Shown here: one piece after another, positions 56,443 through 64,000 of the stretch | How positions within the stretch are numbered: position 1 is the stretch's first letter | How the letters are laid out: every line of letters begins with the position of its first letter | Assembly: GCA_963726105.1 (NCBI GenBank) | Contig: CAVSBJ010000002.1 | Coordinates: 1-64,000, forward strand | Direction of reading: 5' to 3' | Length of the DNA stretch: 64,000 bases | Source of the DNA: Roseiarcus sp963726105 | GTDB taxonomy: Bacteria > Pseudomonadota > Alphaproteobacteria > Rhizobiales > Beijerinckiaceae | Program-made: the position numbers and the translations under genes | Notes under the pieces: generated by a model | Database searches by the model: none | Told to the model about the DNA's origin: nothing | The model's input: only the letters and a program-made list of their open reading frames with translations

Positions 56443-56823
56443 ATGTCGGACGCCGGGATGCAAGGCGCGGATGGCGGCGAGCGCCGGCGACGGACTTGGT
56501 CGGCTGATCAGAAGCAACGGATCATCGCGGAGAGCTTTGCGCCCGGCGGATCCGTTGCGGAGGTGGCGCGCCGTTATGGTCTGAACTCCAATATGCTGTT
56601 CACCTGGCGACGGCGAGAACGGGCGGACGTCAATGACGTCGGCAAGACAGTGAGCATTGTGCCGGTGAGGGTCGTGGAGGCTACGCCGACTGCGACCGCC
56701 ACAGCTCCGGCCTCGATGGGTCGGATGGAGATCGTGCTTGTCGGGGGCGAGCGGATCCTTGTCGGGGCGGACGTCGACGCGACGGCGCTGGCCCGGATCG
56801 TCAAGGCGCTCGGGCGGCGATGA
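56443..56823 (+). CDS. tnpA: IS66 TnpA, copy 3
   Basis: 126-residue classic TnpA with a helix-turn-helix (QKQRIIAESFAPGGSVAEVA, RRYGLNSNMLFTWRRRER). The length fits the standard IS66 type. The start ATG lies about 107 bp inside the left end. Overlaps tnpB by 4 bases. Confidence 0.88.
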   Translation: MSDAGMQGADGGERRRRTWSADQKQRIIAESFAPGGSVAEVARRYGLNSNMLFTWRRRERADVNDVGKTVSIVPVRVVEATPTATATAPASMGRMEIVLVGGERILVGADVDATALARIVKALGRR

Positions 56824-57167
56824 TTCCGATCTCGAGTGGGGCGCGCGTGTGGCTAGTGACCGGCCACACCGATATGCGCAAAGGATTCGACGGTCTGGCG
56901 CTGATCGTCCAAGAAACATTGAGGCGCGACCCGCATTCCGGCCATCTCTTCGTTTTTCGCGGCCGCCGCGGGTCTCTGATCAAGTGTCTTTGGAGCGACG
57001 GCCAGGGCTTATGCCTGTTCTCAAAGCGATTGGAGCGCGGGCGATACCTGTGGCCATCGTTGGCTGACGGAACGGTGACGATCTCGACGGCCCAGCTTTC
57101 CTATCTGCTGTCGGGCATCGATTGGCGCATGCCGCAAGAGACATGGCGTCCGACGGCGGTCGGATAG
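56820..57167 (+). CDS. tnpB: IS66 Orf2-like protein TnpB, copy 3
   Basis: 115 residues with VTGHTDMRKGFDGLALIVQ, FVFRGRRGSLIKCLWSDGQG and LFSKRLERGRYLWP, the conserved core of IS66 Orf2. The intact frame starts on the ATGA overlap with tnpA. Confidence 0.92.
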   Translation: MIPISSGARVWLVTGHTDMRKGFDGLALIVQETLRRDPHSGHLFVFRGRRGSLIKCLWSDGQGLCLFSKRLERGRYLWPSLADGTVTISTAQLSYLLSGIDWRMPQETWRPTAVG

Positions 57168-57236
57168 GAAAAAATCGGCTGAATAAACGCAAAAAGGGGC
57201 GCCTCAAATGGCCGATTTTGTGATTCCATGTGATTC

Positions 57237-58871
57237 GTGGACGCCGATCTTTCCTCGCTTCCGGACGACCTCGATGCGCTGAAAGCGGCGCTGATTGCGG
57301 CGCGGGCCGAAGCTGCGGCGGAGAAGGCGTGCGCCGTGGCGGCCGTCGCGGAACTGGCGCAGGGTCGCGCGCTGATCGCGCATCTCAATCTTGAGATCGA
57401 AAAGTTGCGGCGCACGATTTACGGACCTCGCTCCGAGCGCACGGCGCGGCTGCTCGACCAATTGGAGCTTCGGCTCGAGGAGGCAGAGGCCAACGCGGCG
57501 GAAGATGATCTCGCCGCCGAACATACGAAGCCCTCCACCACGGTCAGATCCTTCGCGCGCAAGCGACCGGCGCGAAAACCGTTCCCGGATCATCTGCCGC
57601 GTGAGCGCGTGGTGATCCCAGCGCCGCAGAGCTGCCCTTGCTGCGGCTCGGCCAAGCTGTCGAAGCTCGGCGAGGACCTCACGGAGACGCTCGAGGTTAT
57701 CCCGCGTCAATGGAAGGTGATCCAGACCGTGCGCGAGCGCTTCTCATGCCGCGAATGCGAAACGATCACCCAGCCGCCGGCGCCCTTCCATGTGACGCCG
57801 CGCGGCTTCGCTGGCCCCAATTTGCTGGGGATGATCCTGTTCGAGAAGTTTGGTCAACATCAGCCGCTCAATCGCCAGAGCGAACGCTACGCCCGAGAAA
57901 GCGTGGATCTTAGCCTATCGACGCTCGCTGACCTGGTCGGCGCCTGCGCCGCCGCCTTGGGGCCCCTGCACAGGTTGATCGAACGCCACGTTCTGTCGGC
58001 TGAGCGCCTGCACGGCGATGACACCACGGTTCCGATCCTGGCGAACGGCAAGACCGAAACTGGCCGCGTCTGGACTTACGTCCGCGACGACAGGCCGTTC
58101 GGCGGCAAGGACCCGCCGGCGGCGTTGTTCTACGCCTCGCGCGATCGCCGCGGCGAGCATCCTGAGCGTCATCTGACGAACTGGAGCGGCGTCCTCCAGG
58201 CCGACGCCTTCAGCGGCTACGCCAGACTTTATCCGCCCGATCGGAAACCGGGCCCGATCGTCGAAGCGCTATGTTGGAGCCACGCCAGACGCAAGTTCTT
58301 CGAACTCGCCGACATCGCCGCCAACGCGAGGCGGGGTAAGAACGCCGCGCCGATCTCGCCGATCGCGCTGGAGGCGGTCAAACGCATCGACGCCATCTTC
58401 GAGATCGAGCGCGAGATCAACGGCGTCACGGCCGAGGAGCGGCTCGCTGCGCGCCGCTCAAGGAGCGCGCCGCTCGTCGCCGCGCTCGAAGAGTGGACGC
58501 GCTCTGAACGCGCCAAGCTCTCCCGGCACAATGCCGTCGCTAAGGCCATCGATTATATGCTCACCCGTTGGCCGGCCTTCTCCCGCTTCCTCGAAGACGG
58601 GCGTATCTGTCTTACGAACAACGCGGCGGAAAGAGCGCTGCGCGGTCTGGCCTTGGGAAGAAAGTCATGGCTCTTCGCGGGCTCGGAGCGCGGGGCTGAG
58701 CGCGCCGCGATCATGTACACGCTGATTCAGACCGCAAAGCTCAACGACATCGATCCGCAGGCTTGGCTCGCCGACACTCTTTCCAAGATCGCCGAGACGC
58801 CGCAGACCCGGCTCGGCAAACTCCTACCCTGGAACTGGATGTCCGACCGCCGCTCGCGCGCCGCAGCTTAA
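57237..58871 (+). CDS. tnpC: IS66 transposase TnpC, copy 3
   Basis: 544-residue DDE transposase: N-terminal coiled coil, zinc-finger cysteines CPCCGS and CRECE, catalytic Asp in HGDDTTVPIL, Asp in LQADAFSGYA and Glu in NAAERALRGLALG. The start is GTG 57237. It ends 24 bases before the right terminal repeat. No defect seen. Confidence 0.92.
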   Translation: MDADLSSLPDDLDALKAALIAARAEAAAEKACAVAAVAELAQGRALIAHLNLEIEKLRRTIYGPRSERTARLLDQLELRLEEAEANAAEDDLAAEHTKPSTTVRSFARKRPARKPFPDHLPRERVVIPAPQSCPCCGSAKLSKLGEDLTETLEVIPRQWKVIQTVRERFSCRECETITQPPAPFHVTPRGFAGPNLLGMILFEKFGQHQPLNRQSERYARESVDLSLSTLADLVGACAAALGPLHRLIERHVLSAERLHGDDTTVPILANGKTETGRVWTYVRDDRPFGGKDPPAALFYASRDRRGEHPERHLTNWSGVLQADAFSGYARLYPPDRKPGPIVEALCWSHARRKFFELADIAANARRGKNAAPISPIALEAVKRIDAIFEIEREINGVTAEERLAARRSRSAPLVAALEEWTRSERAKLSRHNAVAKAIDYMLTRWPAFSRFLEDGRICLTNNAAERALRGLALGRKSWLFAGSERGAERAAIMYTLIQTAKLNDIDPQAWLADTLSKIAETPQTRLGKLLPWNWMSDRRSRAAA

Positions 58872-58895
58872 CCGCGGCCCTCCCCGGAGGGTTAC

Positions 58896-59128
58896 CTAAA
58901 ATCGACACTGGAATCCAAGTCTACTTCTGCGATCCCCAGAGCCCCTGGCAGCGGGGCGCCAACGAAAACACCAATGGATTGCTGCGCCAGTACTTCCCAA
59001 AGGGCACGGACCTGAGCACCCACAGCGCAGAGACGATCGCAGCCGTTGCCGCAACCCTCAACGCGAGACCGCGAAAAACCCTCGGGTGGAGGACTCCGGC
59101 CGAAGCGCTTGACCAATGGTTGCCATAG
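58896..59128 (+). pseudogene. IS30 transposase, 3' part
   Basis: Continues the 5' part directly: after the duplicated target, KIDTGIQVYFCDPQSPWQRG, then NENTNGLLRQYFPKG with the third catalytic residue (Glu), and TLGWRTPAEALDQWLP to a TAG at 59128. Removing IS66 copy 3 and one copy of the target duplication restores one uninterrupted transposase. Confidence 0.88.
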
Positions 59129-59167
59129 AACCGAATACGCCTGTTGCGACGACCGCTTGAATCCGCC

Positions 59168-59775
59168 TTGGCTGCCCCGGTCGCGGTGATGCGCGAGCCC
59201 GTCGCGATGCGCGGGCCGCCGGTCATGCAGGGCCTGTTCCCACGCATCGAGAACGAAGCTTGCATGTGCGGTCCGTGATGCCCGCCAGCCCACGATGCGC
59301 CGGGCGTAGGCGTCGATCACGAACGCGACGTAGACGAAGCCGGTCCAGGTCGCGACATCGGTGAAGTCCGAGACCCAGAGCGGGTTCGGCCTGGGCGCCC
59401 GGAACTGGCGGTTGACAGGATCCAGCGGACACGGTGCGGCCGTGTCGCCGATCGTGGTTTGACTGGCTTGCCGCGGATCACGCCTTGCAGGCCCATGCTC
59501 CGCATCAGTCGCTCCACGGTGCATCGGGCGATATCCTCGCCCTCGCGGCGCAACTGCCGCCAGACCTTGCGCACGCCGTAGACGTCGAAGTTCTCCGCCA
59601 AGACACGCCTGATCTCGATCTTGCGGATCGCATCCTGCTTCGCCCGCGCCGATAGTTTGGCGGGGTCGGCCCGCTTTGCCGCATGGGCGCGGTAGGTGGA
59701 TGGGGCGATCGGCAACACCTTGCAGATCGGCTCGACCCCATACGCCTCGCGGTGATCGTCGATGAACGCGATCAT
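59168..59775 (-). pseudogene. IS3 OrfB transposase, N-terminal part
   Basis: Reads MIAFIDDHREAYGVEPICKV, then the HTH_21 region (VYGVRKVWRQLRREG). Near 59450 a frameshift moves the text to the frame with NPLWVSDFTDVATW (first Asp) and HHRDRGSQ (second Asp), where IS30 cuts it. The C-terminal part lies at 54820-55140. Confidence 0.8.
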
Positions 59776-60101
59776 GGCTTGTATCGGCGGGCGAGCGCCG
59801 CCTGGGCAAAATAAGCGCTAGCCTTACGCAGGATCTCGTTGGCCTGACGAAGCTCGCGGTTCTCTCGCTCCAGGGTCTTAAGCTTGGCGGCCATGTCCGT
59901 GATCAGGCCAGGCTTGCGCCCGCTGTCTCGCTCGGCCCCGCCAACCCATTGATGCAGCGTCTGCGCAGCGCAACCGATCTTGTCCGCAATCGAGACCAGC
60001 GTTGCCCAACGCGACGTATGTTCATGCTCGTGATCCAAAACCATCCGCACCGCGCCGGATCGCACCTCAGGCGAGAACTTGTTTGTTGTCTTGCTTGTCA
60101 T
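59772..60101 (-). CDS. IS3 OrfA
   Basis: 109-residue helix-turn-helix protein (FSPEVRSGAVRMVLDHEHEH, IADKIGCAAQTLHQWV) with a leucine-zipper tail (LKTLERENRELRQANEILR). In IS3 it makes OrfAB through -1 frameshifting into orfB, with which it overlaps by 4 bases. Intact itself, but its partner is destroyed. Confidence 0.88.
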   Translation of the reverse strand: MTSKTTNKFSPEVRSGAVRMVLDHEHEHTSRWATLVSIADKIGCAAQTLHQWVGGAERDSGRKPGLITDMAAKLKTLERENRELRQANEILRKASAYFAQAALARRYKP

Positions 60102-60192
60102 CGCTCCACCCTCTCAAGAGTTGGAGCCTCCGGCAAACCCGGGGCGGTTCACGTCGGATCACCCTCAACAACTCTATGTCGATCACTCCGAT

Positions 60193-60217
60193 GCCCCCTT
60201 GCTTAGGCCAAGGGGGC
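60193..60217. terminator. Strong GC hairpin
   Basis: GCCCCCTTG, loop CTTAGGC, CAAGGGGGC: a 9-bp perfect stem. No T-run follows on the plus strand, so it is either a rho-dependent barrier or a structural end of an older insertion element. It lies 42 bp outside the IS3 right end. Confidence 0.4.
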
Positions 60218-60418
60218 GAGGTTTGAACATGCATCAGTTCTCAGCGGAAAAACCCGTGCTGCCCGGCTCAGTTCTTAGTGGAAATCAACACCCTGCGGAA
60301 TTGCCGACGTGCCGCGATTGACGAAGATTGATTTAGCGCTCTGCACCATTGCGGATGCATGGTTGGGCGCACGACTCCTCGCGGGCGGCTGCCGCGACGA
60401 CGCGTTCCGGAGGATTGA

Positions 60419-60778
60419 ATGAATTCACCGGAAAGTCCGCCCTGGAGCTTTCTTCAGTGGGCCGTTGCTGGATTGGCTTCGATCGGGGCGAGTGCCGCCG
60501 CATTTGTCTGGCGACTTATGACTCGGATACACACTCTCGAAATCGTGGTCGGGCAACATCAACGCGATCTGGACCTCTCGCAGTCGGCCAATGAATCTGC
60601 ACTCCTGCGTCTAGCCGAACGTCTGGCTTTGCTGCACGACGATCACTATCGTCTGCGCGAGACGATCGGTGGGCTTCCCAGTCGCGCGGACATTCGTGAT
60701 TTAGAGCTCCGACTTGGGGAGCGGATGGATTCGCTGGCCGCACGATTCGACCGCGCTTTTGACCCGCATCATTCCTGA
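60419..60778 (+). CDS. Small membrane-anchored coiled-coil protein
   Basis: 119 residues: one membrane helix (LQWAVAGLASIGASAAAFVW) then a long heptad-rich helix (about 35-110). The shape resembles phage or plasmid accessory membrane proteins, but no family was recognised. The start follows CGGAGGATTGA, giving a fair ribosome site. It stands alone between IS3 and IS630 sequence. Confidence 0.55.
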   Translation: MNSPESPPWSFLQWAVAGLASIGASAAAFVWRLMTRIHTLEIVVGQHQRDLDLSQSANESALLRLAERLALLHDDHYRLRETIGGLPSRADIRDLELRLGERMDSLAARFDRAFDPHHS

Positions 60779-60882
60779 TGATGCCGCTTGTAGCCTTATA
60801 CCAGAGGGTCCGCTGGTTGACTTATAGAGGGATTCGCGAATCGCGGCGATGCTGATTGAAGGCGGCGTGGAGGATTCGCGCC

Positions 60883-61272
60883 ATGCCATCAGCGGTCAGA
60901 TTGCGAGAGAACTATTCGGCGGAGGAGCTTCGGAGGCTCGCCCGTCGGTCGAAGGACGTCAACCGGAGCCGGCGGCTTCTGTCGTTGGCGGCGGTCCGGG
61001 ACGGGATGGACCGAGGCTCGGCGGCGAAGATCGGCGGCGAAGATCGGCGGCATGGACCGGCAGACGCTGCGCGACTGGTTTCATCGCTTCAACGCCTCGG
61101 GCGGGGGAGGGTCTTATCGACAACTGGACCGCAGGCCCGAAGCCTCGCTTGTCGGAGCAGCAACTGGCCCAATTCGCACAGATCGTCGAGGCCGGGCCGG
61201 ATCGCGAGAAGGATGGGGTCGTGCGCTGGCGGCGGATCGACCTCAAGCGCGTCATCGCTGAGAGGTTCGGAG
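60883..61272 (+). pseudogene. IS630 transposase, 5' part
   Basis: Starts MPSAVRLRENYSAEELRRLA. A perfect 13-bp tandem duplication (61026-61038 and 61039-61051, unit GAAGATCGGCGGC) shifts the frame just before MDRQTLRDWFHRFNASG. A second shift follows in the Gly-rich stretch near 61100, after which LIDNWTAGPKPRLSEQQLAQ is readable. The gene is then cut by the IS256 within AERFG. Confidence 0.85.
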
Positions 61273-62584
61273 GGGGACTGTCGGAAATCTTGTGCGCGGG
61301 GCCGGGTTTCCATCAGGTTCTGACGAAGCGATCGCCGAACATGATGGCGAACTGGGTCTTAGCCTCGGCCCATTCGCGGGGCGGCATTTTCCATTGCTGA
61401 GCGACTTGGCGCAAGACCAGGAAAATGAGCTTGGTCGCCGCCTCGTCGCTGGGGAAATGGCCTCTCGCCCGCACGGCCCGTCGCAGCGTGGCGTTCAAGG
61501 CCTCGATAGCATTCGTGGTGTAGACGATTTTGCGCACGGCCGGAGCGAAGGCGAAGAACGGGATGACCTGCTCCCATTGCCGCCGCCAGATCTGGCCGAT
61601 CGCCGCGTATTTGCCGCCCCACGGGCCGCCCTCGAAGGCCTCGAGCGCCTTGCGGCCGGTTTCGGCGTCGGCGGCGCGGTAGATTTTCCGTAGCTCGGCG
61701 ACGACGGGCTTCCGGTCTTTCCAGGACACGAAATCCAGCGAATTGCGGATGAGATGGACGATGCAGGTTTGAACCGCGGCCTGCGGAAAGACCGCCTCGA
61801 TCGCCTCCGGAAAGCCCTTCAGGCCGTCGACGACGGCGATCAGGATGTCCTCGACGCCGCGGGCCTTCAGCTCGTTCATCACCTTGAGCCAAAATTTGGC
61901 GCCCTCGGTCGTCTCGATCCAGAGCCCGAGAATGTCCTTCGTTCCATCTGCTGCGACGCCAAGCGCGAGATAGACAGCCTTGTTGCGGACCAGGCCTTCG
62001 TCGCGGATCTTGCGTCGCGGATCTTGACCCTGATGGCGTCGAAGAAAACCAGCGGATAGCTCGTTTCCAGCGGCCGGTTCTGCCATTCGGCCACGGTCTC
62101 GAGCACGGCGTCGGTGACCGTCGAAATCAGGTCCGGCGACACCTCCAGCCCGTAAAGCTCCAGGAGATGGCCCTGGATCTCGCGTACCGTCATGCCGCGC
62201 GCGTACATCGACACGATCTTGTCGTCGAAGCCGGGAAACCGCCGCTGGTAGCGCTGGATCAGCTTCGGATCGAATGTGCCTTCCCGATCGCGCGGAATGC
62301 GGATGTCGATCTTGGCCGTCTCCGTCAGGACCGTCTTCTTTGAAGAGCCGTTGCGCCGGTTCTGGGACCCCTCGGCGGCCTCATTGTCGAGATGATCGTC
62401 CAGCTCGGCGTTCAGCCCCCGCTCCGCCAGAGCCTTCTTCAGCTCATCGAAAAGACCGTCTTTCGAAAACACAGCCTTCGGGTCGCGGCCAGCCAAAAGA
62501 TCGTCCAGCGTGTCCTTCTTGATCGCCATATTCGCCCTCCATCGGCGCGATTATGGCCCCACGCACGAAATTCCTGACAGTCCC
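61273..62584 (-). mobile_element. IS256-family element
   Basis: The ends carry the imperfect inverted repeat GGGACTGTCGGAAATCTTGT on the left and GGGACTGTCAGGAATTTCGT on the right. The flanks GTTCGGAG (61265-61272) and GTTCGGCG (62585-62592) form an 8-bp target duplication with one mismatch. With the element removed, the IS630 transposase reads on through ERFGVDF. Confidence 0.88.
61313..62529 (-). pseudogene. IS256 transposase, frameshifted by a 14-bp duplication
   Basis: Begins MAIKKDTLDDLLAGRDPKAV (ATG 62529). A perfect 14-bp tandem duplication (61999-62012 and 62013-62026) directly after the first catalytic Asp in VFFDAIRVKIRD shifts the frame. In the new frame the rest is intact: IAVVDGLKGFPEAIEAVFPQ (second Asp) and YTTNAIEALNATLRRAVR (Glu), to a stop at 61313. 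Deleting one repeat unit restores a full-length transposase. Confidence 0.9.
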
Positions 62585-62592
62585 GTTCGGCG

Positions 62593-63274
62593 TCGACTTC
62601 CACCAGCGTTATGTCGGAAAGCTCCTGAACAAGCTTGGCTTCTCGCATATTAGCGCGCGGCCGCGTCATCCAGCTCAGGACGAACGGATGATCGAAGCGT
62701 TCAAAAAAACTTTCCGCGCGCACTGAAGGCTCATCTCGGCGGCCTGCCCGAGACGACGCCGGTCGAAATCTGGTTTGAGGACGAGGCCCGCATCGGCCAG
62801 AAGAACGGCCAGGTTCGGCAGTGGGCCAGGCGCGGAACGCGGCCAGGCCGCCGACCCGCGCTATGACGACGCCTATTTGTTCGGCGCGATCTGCCCCGCC
62901 CGCGGCGTCGGGGCGGCGTTGGCGCTGCCTCATGCCGACACTGCATGATGCAGCTTCACCTCGACGAAATCTCACGCAACGTCGCCCCGGGCGCGCACGC
63001 CGTTCTTCTCCTCGACCGCGCCGGATGGCACACGACGAGCAAGCTCGACGTGCCCGACAACATCACCCCGATCTTCCTGCCTTCCCGCGCGCCTGAGCTG
63101 AACCCGGTCGAGAATGTCTGGCAATATCTCCGCCAGAACTGGCTCTCAAACACCGTCTTCGAAAACTACGACGCCATCGTCGACGCCGCATGCGCCGCTT
63201 GGCGAAAGCTCATTGCTCAACCCGAAATCATCACGTCCATCCGAATGCGCGACTGGGTTCACGTCGGTCAGCCG
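62593..63274 (+). pseudogene. IS630 transposase, 3' part
   Basis: Continues with FHQRYVGKLLNKLGFSHISA. At an A7 run (TTCAAAAAAACTTTCC, about 62700) one base is short for FKKNFPRALKAHLGG. VEIWFEDEARIGQ (first Asp) follows; small deletions near 62845 and 62945 break the frame again before LLLDRAGWHTT (second Asp) and APELNPVENVWQYL (Glu). The frame stays open past the likely native end, into unrelated sequence to 63484. Confidence 0.8.
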
Positions 63275-63304
63275 CTAGGACCGTTGGTGTTAAAGCTCTT
63301 GGCC

Positions 63305-64000
63305 TTAGCGGCGGCGAGACGGTCGCCAAATAAGGTTGGTGCTCACCGCATAATTCCAAACGACGCTCAGCAGCGCGCCAGCAAGTCCGGCTACCCACCA
63401 AGTTTGCTTAGCCTTGTAGAGCCAAGAAGCAACGTCAATATTGGCGATGGCTCCGACACTGCACCCCAGCAAAAAAATAATTAAACCTAAGAATAGGTGA
63501 GGTCCGCGGTATCGATAGGCGCGATAGGTGATTTCATTATTTAGGATGAAGTTGCTTGCCATCGCCAGAATGGTGGCGATGAGTTGCCCAGAATCGAAGC
63601 TCAGCATTTTAAACCACTCAACTGCAGCTGAAAGCGTCACGATATGCACGACCAAACCGGTAGCCCCGACCATGGCGAAAAGAACAAAGCGTATCGGAAG
63701 GATGCCCGCAGACGCGTGATGAAAGACCAGGCCCAGGAAGTCGATGGCAACTAAAGGGGTCAGTTTTGAGTTGCCGGCATTGCGCTTTCGGAAGCCGTAA
63801 GGGACTTCGACGATATGGAGAGCGCCGCCGCCTGAAAGGATCACGTCGACTAAAATCTTGAACCCGTCAGCCGAGAGACGCGGAGCGAGGCGAGAAACGA
63901 TTTCTCTCCGAATCATAAAGAAGCCGCTCATCGGGTCCGTAACCTTAATTCCTCCGACACGTCGAAAGCACCATGCGCCTAAGTCGCTAAGCCTCTGTCG
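63305..64000 (-). CDS. Polyprenol-phosphate glycosyltransferase with GtrA domain (5' end outside window)
   Basis: C-terminal 231 residues of a larger protein; the frame runs open to the window edge. GGIKVTDPMSGFFMIRREI is the DPM1/GT2-type motif following the catalytic core, which lies outside. The C-terminal half is a GtrA-like domain with four membrane helices (FVLFAMVGATGLVVHIVTLS and others). Such fusions transfer a sugar onto a polyprenyl phosphate and may help flip it across the membrane for envelope glycosylation. The IS630 remains end just downstream of its stop codon. Confidence 0.85.
   Translation of the reverse strand, partial: RQRLSDLGAWCFRRVGGIKVTDPMSGFFMIRREIVSRLAPRLSADGFKILVDVILSGGGALHIVEVPYGFRKRNAGNSKLTPLVAIDFLGLVFHHASAGILPIRFVLFAMVGATGLVVHIVTLSAAVEWFKMLSFDSGQLIATILAMASNFILNNEITYRAYRYRGPHLFLGLIIFLLGCSVGAIANIDVASWLYKAKQTWWVAGLAGALLSVVWNYAVSTNLIWRPSRRR

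Larger units (their letters stand above)
56336..58895 (+). mobile_element. IS66-family insertion sequence, copy 3 (complete)
   Basis: Terminal repeats GTATCCCTCCGGCGAGGGCC on the left and GTAACCCTCCGGGGAGGGCC on the right (complement ending at 58895) give a 2560-bp element. The flanks TTAAAATC (56328-56335) and CTAAAATC (58896-58903) form an 8-bp target duplication with one mismatch, the usual IS66 length. All three genes look intact. It belongs to a different IS66 subgroup from copies 1 and 2 (other ends, short TnpA). Confidence 0.92.
55141..59167 (+). mobile_element. IS30-family element containing a nested IS66
   Basis: Terminal inverted repeats GGCGGATTCAAGCGGTCGTC plus GCAACA (55141 onward and its complement ending 59167) match over 26 bp. 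The flanking TTG at 55138-55140 and at 59168-59170 is the target duplication; with one copy and the element removed, the host IS3 gene reads through in frame. The IS30 transposase gene is itself split by IS66 copy 3. Confidence 0.92.
54803..60151 (-). mobile_element. IS3-family element containing a nested IS30 and IS66
   Basis: Both ends carry the inverted repeat TGAACCGCCCCGGGTTTGCC (54803 onward, and its complement ending at 60151). The transposase genes read on the minus strand and are split by the IS30 element at 55141-59167. The IS3 proper is about 1.3 kb after removing the insert. A clean target duplication was not found; the shared CG next to both ends is too short to decide. Confidence 0.85.
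60800..63288 (+). mobile_element. IS630-family element interrupted by an IS256 (approximate ends)
   Basis: The IS630 transposase gene lies in two parts around an IS256 element at 61273-62584. The outer ends are estimated from weak inverted similarity (CCAGAGGGTCCGC on the left, GGACCGTTGG on the right) and are uncertain. The right end borders the glycosyltransferase gene. Confidence 0.5.

Overview
The window looks like chromosome from a high-GC alphaproteobacterium, probably order Hyphomicrobiales (Rhizobiales). This rests on codon and GC bias, the LuxI/LuxR type, the Rhizobiales-style intergenic palindromes and the mix of IS66, IS110, IS3, IS30, IS256 and IS630 elements. The genus cannot be fixed from the sequence alone.

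Bases 1-16071 are the decayed end of an integrative genomic island. It holds a serine-recombinase tail, a metallophosphoesterase convergent with a CDP-archaeol-synthase-like membrane protein, IS5 scraps, an ArsR regulator, a VirD2-type relaxase broken by one amber codon, a complete IS66, a broken IS110, a second IS66 that is split, and a decayed serine-recombinase module lying between its halves. A frameshifted tyrosine integrase faces the boundary, which is marked by the 3' end of a tRNA gene (most like tRNA-Ala).

Bases 16080-54525 are mostly ordinary chromosome. In order: a HAD dehalogenase and CsaA; PPK2, divergent from a yhiI-rbbA-yhhJ-like efflux operon, with a perfect 25-bp dyad between them; a branched-chain-amino-acid-type ABC importer with two tandem binding proteins (the second frameshifted) and a lactate-permease-family transporter; a secreted peptidoglycan-binding trypsin-fold protein that lacks the expected His and Asp, divergent from an alpha-2-macroglobulin plus PBP1C pair; a beta-lactamase-fold hydrolase bracketed by copies of the pbpC 3' end; beta-oxidation genes (thiolase and a FadB/FadJ-type bifunctional enzyme) around a DUF559 nuclease; periplasmic MsrB and MsrA; a DUF4062-NB-ARC-TPR STAND protein that could be a defence ATPase; and an AT-richer stretch carrying a complete LuxR/LuxI quorum-sensing pair.

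Bases 54530-63290 are an insertion-sequence graveyard with readable nesting. An IS66 sits inside an IS30 transposase gene, which sits inside an IS3 transposase gene. Beside it, an IS256 sits inside an IS630 transposase gene. Target duplications can be seen for the inner insertions, and two genes carry 13-14 bp tandem duplications that shift the frame. The window ends inside a dolichol-phosphate-mannosyltransferase-like gene fused to a GtrA membrane domain.
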